Shown: positions 1-12,700 of the stretch, piece after piece
Layout of the letters: each line of letters opens with the position of its first letter
Numbering within the stretch: the stretch's first letter is position 1
Origin: Ceratodon purpureus
Taxonomy: Eukaryota; Streptophyta; Bryopsida; Pseudoditrichales; Ditrichaceae
Reading direction: 5' to 3'
Length of the DNA: 64,000 nt
Assembly: GCA_014871385.1 (NCBI GenBank)
Contig: CM026424.1
Span: 6,811,320 to 6,875,319, forward strand
Program-made: the position numbers and the translations under genes
The notes under the pieces: generated by a model
What the model was told of the DNA's origin: nothing
Databases searched by the model: none
Seen by the model: the letters and a program-made list of their open reading frames with translations, nothing else

Positions 1-97
1 ACCTCCCCCTCCACGCCCGCGCCCGCGGCGTCCCCTTCCCTACACCATCTTCCTCCGCCACCTCCACCAAACTCTCACACGCTAAGTACGGTGCCAT
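1..97 (-). CDS. Possible 5' end of a minus-strand gene running off the left edge
   Basis: On the minus strand an ATG at 97-95 opens a frame that stays open to the window edge (about 32 codons, beginning MAPYLACESLVEV). A TATA-like sequence (tgtatatagg on minus, around 608-617) lies upstream, which would give a long leader of roughly 480 bases. An out-of-frame ATG at about 110 ends after a few codons. Too little is present to name a family. It may equally be GC-rich non-coding leader; no homology is claimed. Confidence 0.25.
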   Translation of the reverse strand, partial: MAPYLACESLVEVAEEDGVGKGTPRARAWRGR

Positions 98-1260
98 AAT
101 CGCCCCGCATGCACACCACTCCCCTCTCCAAACCCCGCTCCCCCCTCCGCCCCCAATCTCCAAGCAATCCCCGCCTCCGCAGCCTAGAACTCCACAAACT
201 CAAACCTCGACTAGTTCCTCAAACAAAACTCCACAACACCTCACTCCGATGCAAAAAACCGCGCATCATCACAAAGCCCTCCAGAGTCTCCCATCAACGA
301 TCGACGCGGAGAGAGAGACTCAAACGACGCGCTCGGCGAAGACCTCCACCCGCCCGTGAAGCGATCAATGCAAGCCACCTCGCATTGCCGCTACGACATC
401 GCCAATGCGGCTCCCAAAACAACCGACCTCAGAATCTGACTCGCTCAACCGCCTCCTAGTCGTCCTCTTCCTCGCAGCTCCGATACTCTCCCGGCACTAG
501 ATGTCACCGCCGCGAGGCACACCTTCCCGGCGCATGCAAATACAACCTCTCTCGGAGAACAAAAACAAGAGCAACAACTAGTTCGAGAACAGCGTCATGC
601 GGCACTTCCTATATACAGGGCCCGGTTAGTAGCGCGCACCACGTGAACGACGTATCGAGAATGGCTTCGGCATGGATTGAATGAGAGAGAGGGGGGGCGT
701 CAATGGGACGCGTTAATTTGGAGTGTGGACACGGTAAACGGGAGGCGGGGTCATGCAGGGTGCGCCATGGGACACGGTTAACGTACAGTCAAAGTGGGCC
801 TGGTCTGCCGTTTCCGGGGGGCGTCTCCAGCGTTGGAGGCGGAAGGTGGGCGGAAGGGGCCGTTATGGTTGTACTGTACTGGGTGGGGGTCGTTGGTAGG
901 TAGTAAAGAGAGCACTTGTTACTGGGTCGGAGGGGCTGCCGACTGGGTGGTAGGGTGCGGTGGGTTGGTTTAGTGGGCGGGTGGATGGGTGGGGATGGGC
1001 AGTCGGGGGGGCCGGCATGGGACGAGTTTCGTATATTTTTTGGTTTCGGTCATTGGTCACGGTGTGGCCGCCGCGTCTGCGGGGGCCCCCTGTGGCTACA
1101 GTGTGGAATCTGGATATTATTTGTCCATTCTGGGGTGGGCGTGTATTTTGGAGGTGTATGTTCGTATGTGAAGTTAGTTTATACGGATACAGGTGGGACA
1201 AGGATGATTCTCATCTTGATAAGATGAGAAGAGGAGGAAGTTCGGTTCGTTTTACGAGTT
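98..1260. other. GC-rich then G/T-skewed non-coding region
   Basis: From 98 to about 660 the plus strand is C-rich, consistent with leader and promoter DNA of a minus-strand gene. From about 690 to 1160 it turns strongly G/T-rich, with many GGG and GGGG runs and loosely repeated motifs such as ggacacggtaaacg and gggacacggttaacg (724-785). Open frames on both strands here have biased low-complexity composition and no recognisable domain, so I do not call genes. Confidence 0.4.
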
Positions 1261-1744
1261 AGAGTAAGGGCCGTTTTGATAATTACTTCAAAATAAATTT
1301 TGATAATTATTCGAAAATAAATTTCTTATAAAATAATCAATAAAGATGGACTATAATTTCTGAAATTTATACCTATTAGATAATTTAAAATAATCATGAA
1401 TCATATTTTCTTTAATGGAATGAATTAAAATATATGATATAAAACATCTAAGTTTTATGAAACAACCTTGGTCTCTAAGGAATCAAGTACAAATTAATGA
1501 TTCAAATGACATAAAATCATATACTAATTAATAAGTAAAATTGAACAATTTCCATTGTTAAAAAATTTAAAGATACATTAATGAATCATGATTTTTCATC
1601 CATCTTTTTATTTCAACTAATTTTTATGTGCTAAACTTACTTGTGATTAAACTTGACTTCCATGTGTCCTATAATTAGTTGAAAACTCCAACCAAGAGTT
1701 AAAAAATCTCAAATCACTAAATTCAACTCACCTGAACTCACCCC
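1261..1744. other. AT-rich spacer
   Basis: Highly AT-rich sequence with no coding potential, tRNA-like fold or clear repeat structure that I could recognise. Confidence 0.5.
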
Positions 1745-1809
1745 ATGCGCGGCCCCCACCTGAGTCATCTGCACTTAAGTTCCTCATTTTTTTCATCTAA
1801 AACAACCTC

Positions 1810-2184
1810 TCAGGCGTATACAAACAAGAAACATACATCCAAGGAAACGAACACCGTGGTTCCATCCATCCAACATGGGCTGAGGTGTAGTAACCCTCCC
1901 TGCATGGTTGCAACGCGGCTGCCATTGGACCCAAGGCCTGGCGGTATGTCGAGTAGGCTGCTGGGTTTAGGCTGGTACTGTCTCCCTCCCCTGTCCACGC
2001 TATTTATACCCCCCATTTGAAGATAAATCTGCTGATTTGCCGCTGCCAACTTGTCATGGAATCCCCCCATTCCACAAAACTCCAAAGCCCCAATGGAATA
2101 TATATCTTCTGGGGCACACCTGGTTCTCCCCAACTTCAGTTCCTTTCTTCTGTTTATAGCCTGTACAATATGGTACACATCCAC
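1810..2184 (-). other. Coding-like fragment, not recognised
   Basis: A minus-strand open frame of about 120 codons has balanced composition, with a Gly/Ser/Gln-rich middle (for example LAAANQQIYLQMGG and SSLLDIPPGLGSNGSR). It reads more like a real exon or gene fragment than the surrounding AT-rich DNA. Possible acceptor sites (tacag, aacag) lie near its 5' side. I recognise no domain and see no flanking exons that extend it. It could be a decayed gene fragment stranded among repeats. Confidence 0.25.
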
Positions 2185-2388
2185 AGTGTTTTACTATGAT
2201 GTGAACTCAATTAGCAGGGTTGTTTTACGCTGGGCTGAAATCTATGCGGCTGTGAAGATCTGGAGTTCATCTGGAGTAAGTACTTTGAGACTGTTTCAAA
2301 CTGGAGGTGCAGTGGGGTTGTGGAGGAGTGATCTGAGGGTTTTAGCGTGAAGAACTAGTCTTTGGATTGGTCTTTGAAGGGTTGTGGC

Positions 2389-2631
2389 TTAACCCTTAAA
2401 CGTCATATGCTTTCCTGATACCACTCCCAAAATCTCTTTTAAACTCCATTTTAAGTATTATTCTATTTTTAATTTGCTTGAGCTCTATTCTAAGAAAGTA
2501 TAGATCTCTTTAAGGTGCTCAATTTGACATTCTAAAAATCCAATTTGGTATAATGGAGTGTAAGTTATGAGTAAGATTCTCTCCAAAAAAAAACCCAGCC
2601 CCTCGGGCTGGGTCTGATGTTTAAGGGTTAA
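2389..2631 (+). mobile_element. TTAA-flanked MITE, copy 1 (243 bp with TSDs)
   Basis: The element is bounded by TTAA at 2389-2392 and 2628-2631. Its ends form an inverted repeat, CCCTTAAACGTCA at left and, reverse-complemented, CCCTTAAACATCA at right. Near the right end is a GC hairpin, CCCAGCCC-CTC-GGGCTGGG. It has no coding capacity. The whole unit matches copy 4 (38882-39123) in inverted orientation over its length, with an estimated 80-90% identity by eye. The TTAA duplication and CCC-starting TIR are the hallmarks of the piggyBac superfamily. Confidence 0.8.
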
Positions 2632-3390
2632 AGAAATGGAGAGTTTTCATTAGTGGACAATACTGGTTTTTTGTATATGTGTTCATTGGAAAATGAGTAT
2701 TGTGACCGTAATCCCATCCCCCCACCCACTGCGCACCTAATGGTGGAAGTGGATAGCATTTCAATATGTGAATAACATTTCAATGGTGAAAAAATTATAT
2801 GTTTGAAAAAAATACATAGATCAAATCTAATTTTGGGTTTCACATGGAATTGGCTCATATTTGATAAATAAATGGAAGAAGACAATTATTTTTAATTTTT
2901 TGTTTATAAAAGCTAATTAAAAAATAAAAACTACTCCTTTGTTTCACAAAAAAACAGTGGTTTCCTTTTTAGTGCAAGATTAAAAACAATGATGTGCTTT
3001 TTAAAAATATGGGATGTGATTGGGTTGTGAGAAAGAATGGGTTCTACAGTAACCACAAATTCAACTACAGCTGGGCCCATTGAATGCTAATGGTTTTTTT
3101 GTGAAACAGAGAGAGTAAAACTTAAATTAATATGTGTATATCTATTATTGTAGTAATCCATATACATGTATGAACTCATGAATAATATTTCACACAATCT
3201 ATCTTTTAATATACACTCATATTTATTTAAAAATAAGACAATTTGAAATTCGACACCAATGTGGATCTCTAGATTGTAATACATTTATGATATGATAATA
3301 AGTGATCTAAAATGGCTTGTAACATAATTAATTTATATCCTAGTTAGTTCAAAAGATGATAGATAAGCAAATCTACTTTTTGTTTTGTAG
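2632..3390. other. AT-rich spacer between two TTAA elements
   Basis: AT-rich DNA with short homopolymer runs. Open frames here are short, on both strands, and show no protein-like composition. No further structure seen. Confidence 0.4.
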
Positions 3391-4329
3391 TTAACCCCTA
3401 AAGGTCCAAGGTGTTTTGGCACTTCCAAAATTGAAAACTGCAGATTTTGACCACCTTATGGAAATTGATGTATGTTTCCAATAAAATTTGCTAATCTGGT
3501 ATTTCCAACCGTAAGATCTTCAACCTAACTACTTGCACTAACACCATGTCAAATTTCAACCGTGGATCTTTACCATTTGTGAGATTATAACGTTCAAAGT
3601 TTACTGTTTTTTTTTTTTTTTGGCTTTCCTCGAAAGGCATAGTCCAAATGGTGCCAAGGGAGACTTGATGATTGTTACCCCAAAAATTTTGCTCATATTT
3701 TTTTCCATGTAGGTAACTAAGTTGAGCACCTTCATGCAAAATTTTGAACACTTATTTTGATTTTTTGGCCTTCATGCAAATTATTTTCCAAAAGCAGGTA
3801 CGAAATCGTCAATATGGTAAAATTTAAATAACATTAAATGTTTTTGGTTTGGAAAAAAAGTGAACCGTGAAAAGTTACATCTATGAGTTTTTAAATTTTG
3901 GAAGAAAAAAATTTGAAAAATTCCTAAATCTCAAATTTTGACAATTTTTGAAAGGAAAAATTGTAAAATTACAGAAAACTTTGAAGCTTGTACATGTAAT
4001 TTTTGGAGGCTGCCCTTGTAAAATTGGTAAACTTTTTGGCTTGGATCACTTTGGATTTTGAGTAATGATTTGGTTATGAAGATACTTTAAAAAAAAAAAA
4101 TTGAAAAAAAACCTAATTTTAAATTGCCCGTTTTGGACTTGAAACCTAAAATTTCTAGATGAAGGTTCTAAAATTGGAATTTGACTTTGAAAATTTTACC
4201 ACGTACACCTTGCGAAAAAGGGAGCATCCAATAAAAATATTAGGCAAAAATATTACTTTTAACCTCTTCAACTAGGCTGCCCGAAATAGAAAAAACCCAA
4301 ATCGGGTTTCCTGGACCTTTAGGGGTTAA
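3391..4329. mobile_element. TTAA-flanked element, copy 2 (939 bp)
   Basis: TTAA at 3391-3394 and 4326-4329 flank a terminal inverted repeat, CCCCTAAAGGTCCA at left and its reverse complement at right. The interior is AT-rich with poly-A/T runs and no transposase-like reading frame. The left interior (about 3500-3610) loosely resembles part of the interior of copy 3. It is a non-autonomous member of the same terminal-repeat family. Confidence 0.78.
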
Positions 4330-6535
4330 TCCCTTTTCCTATTCCAAAAGTAAAAGCCTCAAGTTATTTAACTTATTGTGAATGTAGACACTCTCAGATA
4401 ATTTGGAATAATAAAATTTAGATTTAGCATTAAATTTATTAAATAACATCTAGATCCTTCAAAATGAGTAGAATAAAAACGGAACTTTTGTAGCTTCACA
4501 AAAAGGGATGATTGTCAATGAATATATTAAGGGTATTCATAATTATTTCTTGCTTTGTAAAGAACTACAAATATTCCTATATATGATAGTTTCTATCATC
4601 CAACTGAAACCTCCCTGATTGAATGAATAACAAAAACATAATACAAAATTATTAAGGATGTTTAGAACTAAGACTTGGCCATGGAAACTTTTGCTATGTA
4701 AATACCAGATACTAGTGTTAAGTAGAAATGAGCGTATAAACACATCAAGAAAATACTTGTGACATAGCAAAAGCAGATTTGCGTAAGGAGCCACTAAAAC
4801 AATCATTGAAGAAGATAGGCTTGGACATATTATTTATCAAGATTCAATATTTGTAATAAAAAGGAGTTCCGAAGTATGGTTGCAAAACATTTATCTTTTC
4901 AAGTATGACAAACACCTAAAAATACCACAGCCCCCAAAACCACGACATCCCACCAACCTCTAGAATCTCTAAAAGCAAATTGTCAATCCTCATTTGGAGG
5001 ACTAATTTGCTTATTGGTCACTTTGCTAGTGGGTGAACTCTCACAACCATAGAACACGGTTTTGGGTCCAATGGTGAGCAAAATTGAGGACCACTATTAT
5101 TGCTCATTGGAAATTCTAAGTTAGAAATGGGTCACAAAATACTTTACACTTTGTGATTTTCTATAAAATTGAAAATTACAAATTTATTGATACAAGTTTT
5201 TGCATTCCTCATGAAATCATATTTTGGAAATTAGGATATTTTTTAAAGAAATTTTGAATTACTAAATAAAGGTCAAATTGTTTAAGTTAGTGGTTTTAGG
5301 TGCATCTACCATAATGAACTTTCAAGTGGATTCATGAGGCACATGTTGCAGAGTGACTTGTGAATTTACTCAAATTGCAAACGGTAATCTTTGTGTTTCA
5401 AAAAAGGAAAGACTCAAAAAAGTAATCTATGTGTGTCCAAAAAGAAATAGCAACTTTCAATGGGCCAAGTCCCACCTTTGAAATTCCTTATTAGCCTTAG
5501 CATCGGTCCCTTGCCACTAAAGATTTGTTGATTCTTTTCCAAGTCCTTTTTAACAATTCAACAAATCTTTTGTGGGTGGGCCCCATACCTAGGGGCATTC
5601 CTCAAACTAAGGCCAGTTCTAGTAAACTTGGCATTGGCCTCCATTCAAGTCCATTGGGCGTATGCAATGGGCAGCATCAGAAATAAATTTCTGATTTGCT
5701 CAAGAAAACCTTCTTCAATGACTAAAACTACTCATGATTTTCTTAAATTTTCTTATTTAATGTTAGAAGAAAATGATTCAATCTAAATGCAAGATTTTAA
5801 AAATAAAAATCTAAATATCATGTTTTTAAAAATAAAAATGGATATATTCTAATTAACAATAACAAAATATGCTCATAAGCCTATAATACAAAATATCTAA
5901 AAATCATCCTAATCATGGAAAATAAATGCATGCGTATGTTTTAAATAAATTTATAAACAGAGAAGCCATTAAAAAAAATCATGAAAAAAATGTATATATT
6001 TTGATAATTTAAAATGAAGAAATAAGGTTATACATGGAAATAAATGAAACAAATTCTTATGAATGAACCTTATGTACAAACCGTGTATAAATAACATTCA
6101 ATTATTTATAATATTTAAAGTTATTGAAATAACTATAAGTAGTGGAAATTTTAGTGCATTTTTTATAAAAGAATCTTTGAGAAACAAGAGTAAGAAATGT
6201 TCTAAAAATGCAGCAGAGCCTTAGGCATTATTTAAAAAAATATATATACCTAAAAAAAACCATTTAATCCATTAAAACCATTTATCTAAACGCAAAATAT
6301 AGGATGTACAGGACATCAAAATTCCAAATAGAGATTATGAAAAGTAATTTATTTACAATAATATGACAACGTGAATTTTATCTAACACAATCTGAGACAG
6401 TAGTATTTGGTCTGGACGTCATTTTGAATCTTAAAAAATGGCTCTTCCAAACTTATTATGCTCAACAATTAAAAAATGAAATAAAATTACAGGACAACCT
6501 AAAATTGATTTAAGTTATATGTTTGATTTATTACA
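4330..6535. other. AT-rich spacer
   Basis: About 2.2 kb of AT-rich sequence. No convincing gene, RNA gene or bounded repeat was found. Around 5290 the words taggtgcatctacc echo similar words near 23570 and 27645, but no element boundaries could be drawn. Confidence 0.4.
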
Positions 6536-6683
6536 AAATTTTATGAAGTTGTACAGTGGAGTACCAATCAAAATGTCATTTTCAAATTTGTAGTGAGAAA
6601 AAGTTTAGTAGTACCAACTTTGAAAGCCTCCCCAGAGCTCAAATATTAGTATTTTACGACAAAATTTCCACCAAAGAATCATA

Positions 6684-7976
6684 TTAACCCCTAAAGGCCC
6701 TTGAGACCCGTTTGGGGTCGCAGCACTTCTGGTCAGGCTATTCTAAGGTTTCAGAATTTTATTATTTTCTGAAAGTTTTATACCATGTAGCTCTCAACGA
6801 TAGCTTTCCAATACCGCAAATTTCAAAGCATTTGGAGTTACGATGCAAAAGTTATGAATTTTAGAAGAATCTGCTCAAAATCCGGGCAGCCAATAACCAA
6901 TGGAAATCTCCCATTTCCTGCCCAAGTTGCCCGTCATTCAATGGGGCAGAAAGTAACAAGACAAATTTTCAAAGGGTCCGCACTTGCAAAATAATGGGTC
7001 CAATATTTTTTCATCCATTTACATTTGTGACGGTTTTCATTCAATTGAAAATTTTCATCTAACTAACCATTTCCATCAAAGAAGGGTGCTGATTTTTTTC
7101 ATCCAAATGACGATTATCATCTAGAACTTAATTTTCATTCAAAATCTAGTTTTCATCCATGTAAAAGATTTCATTTAGTCTTCTATTTTCATCCAAACTT
7201 CATAAATTTCATCCAGTATCTATGACGTGGTAGGGGGTCCATCCACAAGACCCCCTTATACCAAAACTGCCCTTTGAAATAAAAGAGAAATATACAATTT
7301 ACACTTCAAAAAATTCTAGAAATTTGAGATCTACTCCGATTGCATTGAAATTTCAATTGTTTCTTTTCTTCATTGACCTCAACATATCTACCGTTTGGAT
7401 TCCCAATGGGACATTTTTAGACTACCCTTTGCGTAGTTTTAATTTTGGAGAATGTAAGGCAATTTCAGCACACCCCCTTTTACAAAATCAAGGATGTTTT
7501 CGCCTTCCAAAGCCCGTATGAGGCTCAAACTTTGTGAGCTTATACCTTACTTTCATACCTAAAGGAATTGATGATCCTCCATAAATCAAATGTGTTTGCA
7601 AAGTATAGTTTTTGGTCATCAAAACTTTGGTACACTCACGGGCAGTGTCAAAAAAAACTTTTGCAGTGATTTCAAATGTTATAATCTCGCAATCTGTACG
7701 GTGGATTGTCTTTAAAATTTGTATACAGATTTTTGAATAAGCTAGCTACAAGATCCTACGGTTAAATATTCAATTTAATGTGTAAATGTAGAAATCAGTA
7801 GATTTTTATCATTGTCTTTAAAATTTGTATACAGCTTTTTGAATAAGCTAACTACAAGATCATATGGTTAAATATTCAATCTAATGTGTAAATGTAGAAA
7901 TCAGTAAATTTTTATCAATAGGGGTATATTTTTGGCAGTTTTGGCTCCAAAAACACCAAGGGCCTTTAGGGGTTAA
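6684..7976. mobile_element. TTAA-flanked element, copy 3 (1293 bp), nested in the fold-back repeat
   Basis: TTAA at 6684-6687 and 7973-7976 flank a perfect 16-bp inverted repeat, CCCCTAAAGGCCCTTG. The related fold-back copy at 31381-31410 lacks the insertion and keeps a single TTAA at the equivalent point (accattTTAAagttgattatatg), which supports a TTAA target duplication. The interior is AT-rich and contains a 106-bp tandem duplication (7705-7810 and 7811-7916). No transposase frame was seen; the open frame at 7324-7521 has no recognisable domain. Confidence 0.85.
7705..7916. repeat. 106-bp tandem duplication inside TTAA element copy 3
   Basis: Two head-to-tail units (7705-7810, 7811-7916) both start attgtctttaaaatttgt and run to gatttttatc or aatttttatc. 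They differ at only a handful of positions, so the duplication is younger than most divergence between the family members. Confidence 0.85.
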
Positions 7977-8392
7977 GTTGATTATATGTATGCCATATTT
8001 CAAGGCCAAAAGATTCAGCAAAAAAAAATTATTCAAAATCTACCTACTCCCAACTTTGATGGCCTCCCAAAAATTGAAATTATTTTTTTGGCCATGAAAT
8101 TCTTGGAACAAAAACCCCTTTATGTTGATAACTTATGATAAAAATTTCAAAGCCAAAAGACTAATACCAAAATAGATATTAACAATCTAACAAAATGTGT
8201 AGTTCTGGAAAACAATGGGGGAAACAATTTTATTGTAACCAATGGTTGAGAAATTGTCCATTTACCAAGAAATTTTTGGAACAACATGCTTTTTATAACA
8301 AAAACATTCATGCCAAAATTCATGGTAAACAAAAAAATTCTCAACCATTGGTAACAACAAAATGGTTTTCCCCTTGTTTTCCACAATCCTTT

Positions 8393-9799
8393 AAAAGACA
8401 TAGCTACATTACCCTTACCTTGGGCCTCTACCCTCAAACGTTCCCTATCCTACAGCATGACCTTGCGGACAATAAACTTAAAACCTTATCCTTGTCTTAA
8501 TGATGAGGCAAGCCCTTGCCCTCCTCTTCTTCATTGATTTTAATTTTTAGAGGCTTGCGGCTCCTTTTTACTAATTTTTAAATTTTTATTGAAACAAAGT
8601 ACTCCAAATTAGTTGAAGGATACCCACTTATTAAATTTTAGGTAGTTTATTTATTTATTAAAATTTTCTTCATAAATTTTATTTAATAGGAGAGATTATG
8701 TCCCTCCAATAGCAACCTTGGTTTGAGGGCCCCCGTCATTGAATCGGGAGTCCGGGTATATAAAGAGGGGACATCCTCTACACCATTTGAAACCCTAATC
8801 CTGTAAGTCTCTCTACATCTCTCGGAGTTCTTTGCAAATCAGAGAAGTAGTCAAATTTGCTTGACTCTAAATATAGAATTCTCGAGGTAACCTCGGAAGT
8901 AAGTGCGGGACTACTAGTTTAAGAGAAGGTTTATTGCAAGAGGAAGACTTTGCTTGCTTACTCAAGAGATTTCTAAATGCATTAGTGGAATGGTGTTCGG
9001 GGCGACTGAGTGGGAACGACGGAAGGAGGTGTCTGGGTCGTCAGGCCGGGATGCAGTAACCAATCAACATGTTTGGCCAATGAAATTGCCGTAAATCATG
9101 ATGGGGCCCGTCTTCGTGCCTGCGTTTCGATGTGGGACCACGTCTTCAAGTGGACAGAGGGCGGTCAGGGGGGGGGGGGAGTTTTCAAACGTCCTGCCCA
9201 TGCGAAGAATGTGGAACAAAATTTCCCGACTGATGCGAACACGATAGACTTCATCGCGATCTCTACGGTTTGCGTGCCCTGTCCCTCCGTTCATCCGCGA
9301 AATTACTATGATGCATGTTGGTGTCCCTAAAGTAGTTTCGCCACCGTAACTGCCGATATCCGGTTGAGAAGGACTGTTGTTCATGGGTATCGATGTACGT
9401 CGTTTTTCTCAGATGGATGTATTTGTGATCACCATAAGGGATGGAGCCTCTAAATTTCTGTCCTTTCAAGTTGTGAAGTGCTCTTTGGAAACGTAGATTT
9501 GCATGCTTCGTCGAATGCGAGTTCCACACATAATTCAGGTATAACAAATTCCTTCATTCAGAAGTTGCTAAGTTGAAGAACAGTATGCCCGGACTGATAT
9601 ATGAAAACGTACTGAACTAAGTCTTGTCTACCTGTTTTCTGGATGTGTTACTTCCACTAACGAGGTTTGTAGTCCACTTCGAGTATTTAACTGGATCTCA
9701 TGAGCACTAAAGTATGAAGGGTCTACAACATGTGTAATCGTGCTTAAGAACATCTGAGCCTGTTCTAAACCTACGGTGAATACTTCGCATACCAACGCC
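8393..9799. other. Spacer with a promoter-like segment, then possible CACTA subterminal DNA
   Basis: The part from 8393 to about 8700 is AT-rich. At 8748-8765 a TATA-like motif (tatataaagagg) is followed by a CT-rich stretch (tctctctacatctctcgg) that looks like a core promoter and leader, perhaps of an LTR, but no LTR borders or retroelement genes were found. From about 9000 the base composition shifts to the more balanced composition of the downstream transposase region. The overlapping open frames at 9010-9550 have no recognisable domain. Confidence 0.3.
8748..8765 (+). promoter_or_regulatory. Possible core promoter (TATA-like)
   Basis: The sequence gggtatataaagagggga is a good plant TATA box. 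It is followed about 40-70 bases later by a pyrimidine-rich leader. No downstream gene on plus could be attached to it. Confidence 0.3.
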
Positions 9800-12700
9800 T
9801 CATGGGAAAAATATATCCGACTTAGGATCGTCCTGGTACTCGTTGTCGTCGTAGTGAGAATCATCCTCTTCTCGCGTCAAATGTGCCTCAAGTTCTGCGA
9901 CACGGGCTAAAGGCACCTCCCTCTGATGTCCCTCTCTGTCACTTCCTGCGTTGATGCCACTATGTCCGTGCACTCCTTGCCTGAAGTGATCCTCGACGCT
10001 GTCTTCAGGGCCATATCCAAACGCCGACGTAGTACTCCCTACCACTCGACGCGCTCGGGGTTCGTGTCGTAGCACAACCTGCCAACCCGATGTAATGACA
10101 TCTTCCATGAAAAAAACCTGCTCTGCGTTCAATGGTAATAAGTAGGGGTTCATTCGTCTTCGGTCCTCTCGACAGTCTAACTTGCAAGTCCAGAATCCCA
10201 TCCTGTCTCTTCGTAGCATGTCCCGCTTTACCCAATCTACTTTCATTACAACCATTGACCACCCCGAGAAAGAAACTCTGTATATGTGCTTTAGAACACC
10301 AACCTCAATGCTCCCGGCAATTCTTTCGCTAACGGGCGTGCAAATCTTTGAGTCATATGTGGCATACGCTTTGGTGGACTCATCGAGGAGGCACCGGTAG
10401 AGAGCTCCATATGCCCACATGAAGGTGTATGATTCTGCTGCATTCACCGGCGGCTTCGACAATTGCACCAATTTTTCCTCCACGGGGAACTCAGACTGAA
10501 CTAATGATCGCACATGAACTTCAAGCCATTCGGAAAACAACGAGAGCAATTGAAGGTTGTCCGGGTAAACTACGGCACGTCCTGGATGCCCCCGCATGGC
10601 TCTGTTCCTGTAAGCCTGCCTCTCCTGACGCCGAATCTCAATTGCACCCGTGTATTCCCTGTAATGGAAAGACAATTGCGTATATCATTCACTAATGCTA
10701 TGCATAGAACTATGCAATCGGTTTTCCATAATTTAGAATGATTCAGTGCAATGTGAATAAGACTTGCGAAGCTAAATTATTGGTGTCCACACTTACTCTA
10801 GCAGCTCCGCAGTATACTCTGAATGCCGTATGACATAATCGTGGATGTCTCTCAGGTCCTCCCTCGACAGTGTCACGTTCTTCATCTTCCCCATCACCAG
10901 TTCACCAGAGTCCCTGAGCTCTTCCTCTGCGTCCCAAATACGACGCCTGGAATGAGGAAAATCGGAGAAGTACTATGTGGCAAAGCCTAATGCCTCATCA
11001 TCCGTGTAGCCGGAAGCCATGCTGGCTTCCGGCCTTGCCATATTCCTAACGTACCCTGCGAGAATTCCCATGTACCTCTCCACCGGGTAACACCACCTGG
11101 CATGTACTGGCCCGCACTGCTCCAGTTCCTCAATCACGTGAACTGTTAAATGGACCATTATGTCGAAAAAGCATGGGGGAAAATGCTGCTCAAAAAGACA
11201 GAGAGTCTCCGCAGCATAATCCATGAGCTCCGTAATCTCCAAGGGATTAATCACTTTAGCTGTTATACGTTGAAACACCATTCCCATCCGGATCACTGCA
11301 TTCCGGGGACCACTGTCCAAGCTACCTCGAATTGCCGCAGGCATAATTTGCTGTATGAGCACGTGATGGTCATGTGACTTAAGACCCTGTAGTCGGTCTT
11401 TACCTGCATGTTTCTGCAACGTTGAGGAGAAACCCGTTAGCGTGGTTGTGTCTGCCACAACTCGAAGAAAAGACCTACGCTCGGACTCCAAGAATACGTA
11501 CGGAGCTCGTCCTAGAATATAAGTTTGAGTCGTAGGATGGGCTTGTAACCAGAGGTTTTCCATGACGCCTCCAAATACGTGCTTCAGTATGTTCGCTGAT
11601 ATGTTGCGCTCCGTGTGCATCACGTCTACCAGGTGGCGAATTGGAAGCTCCTGAACACAGAGAAAACGGCATTGCTCTACATTAATTGATATCATGAAAT
11701 TCATCGTCAGACTCTCACCCAACAAAGGCATCCACATTTCAAAAATGCGAAAACCCTCATAATATAAAAAATCAACTATGGAAAATTAAAAAAACAGATG
11801 CATTCGTTAAGCACATATTCACTTGCCATTCCGTCAATCAGTTTAAATGGAAGCTACACTTTTGAAAGCAAGAATTAAACAATTAAAATATTATACTGTG
11901 TTCAATATGGGATCCTACAATTGGGCAGCAACCATTAGTCATGAAGCCAGCCCTCACTAGTATTCTACAAACTGTACCTCACGGATTTCACTTGACCAAG
12001 TGCGAACAATTCTAGCCTCTACCGCAACTGAATTGAAGTTCTACAGAGGAGTTAGAGAGCAACTCAAATTCAAAGAGAACCCATGAGGTGCACAATACTG
12101 TACTCGCAAGAAATTCGCCGAATGCTTACTGTATATTACGATGACACAGAAAAACAAGACTTCGACTTCAAAAATAAAGCGTGAGATTCCACTATTCTCA
12201 GAAAGCCTCACAAATGGTATAGGAGAACCACGGTTCATTTTCAAGATGTGAGGCCAATTGGATCGGCAACGGATCATGCTTTCATCTACAGTACGCTTAC
12301 TGAATCAGAGAACATAGAATAAGTATAGTGACGACGGTGAATTAAAGATACGGTATACTATGCTGCTTTCAAAGATTGTCTCTAATTACGAACCTCCGTC
12401 ATTGAGAAGATTACTGGCATTAAATTAAAAAAAAATAGAAGATGGACTGTCCGGGTATAAGACAACGACATATCCCAGACTGAATCTTAATTCAGATACC
12501 CGACCTCAACATTCGGGGATAAAACTGTTGAAACACCTAAGCGAACTCTTAAAAAACAGTCTCTCAAACCGTTTAGGTAGACAGTAGACTGTTCTAAACA
12601 AAAACAAACTAATCAAATGAATAAAAACTGGAAAGAATTGGATATCAACCTACTCGTGCAAAACCAAACAAAAATTTAAAATCGATAATGTGATGGTGTG

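Larger units (their letters stand above)
6536..8392. mobile_element. Fold-back/palindromic element, copy A, interrupted by a TTAA element
   Basis: Sequence from about 6536 to 6687 and 7973 to 8392 matches the fold-back element at about 31262-32240. Shared words include aattttatgaagttgtac, gttgattatatgtatgcc and ggccaaaaga. From about 8190 to 8392 the two halves of a palindrome face each other (gtggaaaacaatgg-type arms, with aaccaatggttgag against ctcaaccattgg). The right arm stops at about 8392, so this copy is truncated. The 1293-bp TTAA element (6684-7976) interrupts the left arm. Confidence 0.6.

Noticed and set aside
8700..9000. Solo LTR around the TATA-like motif
   Set aside because: No TG...CA borders, no target duplication and no second copy were found.
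9010..9550. Overlapping frames on both strands as genes
   Set aside because: No domains, overlapping on opposite strands, no splice-linked extension.
12520..12540. gttgaaacacc as evidence that the large element and the Pack-CACTA share subterminal repeats
   Set aside because: Only one imperfect copy; the real arrays have many copies.
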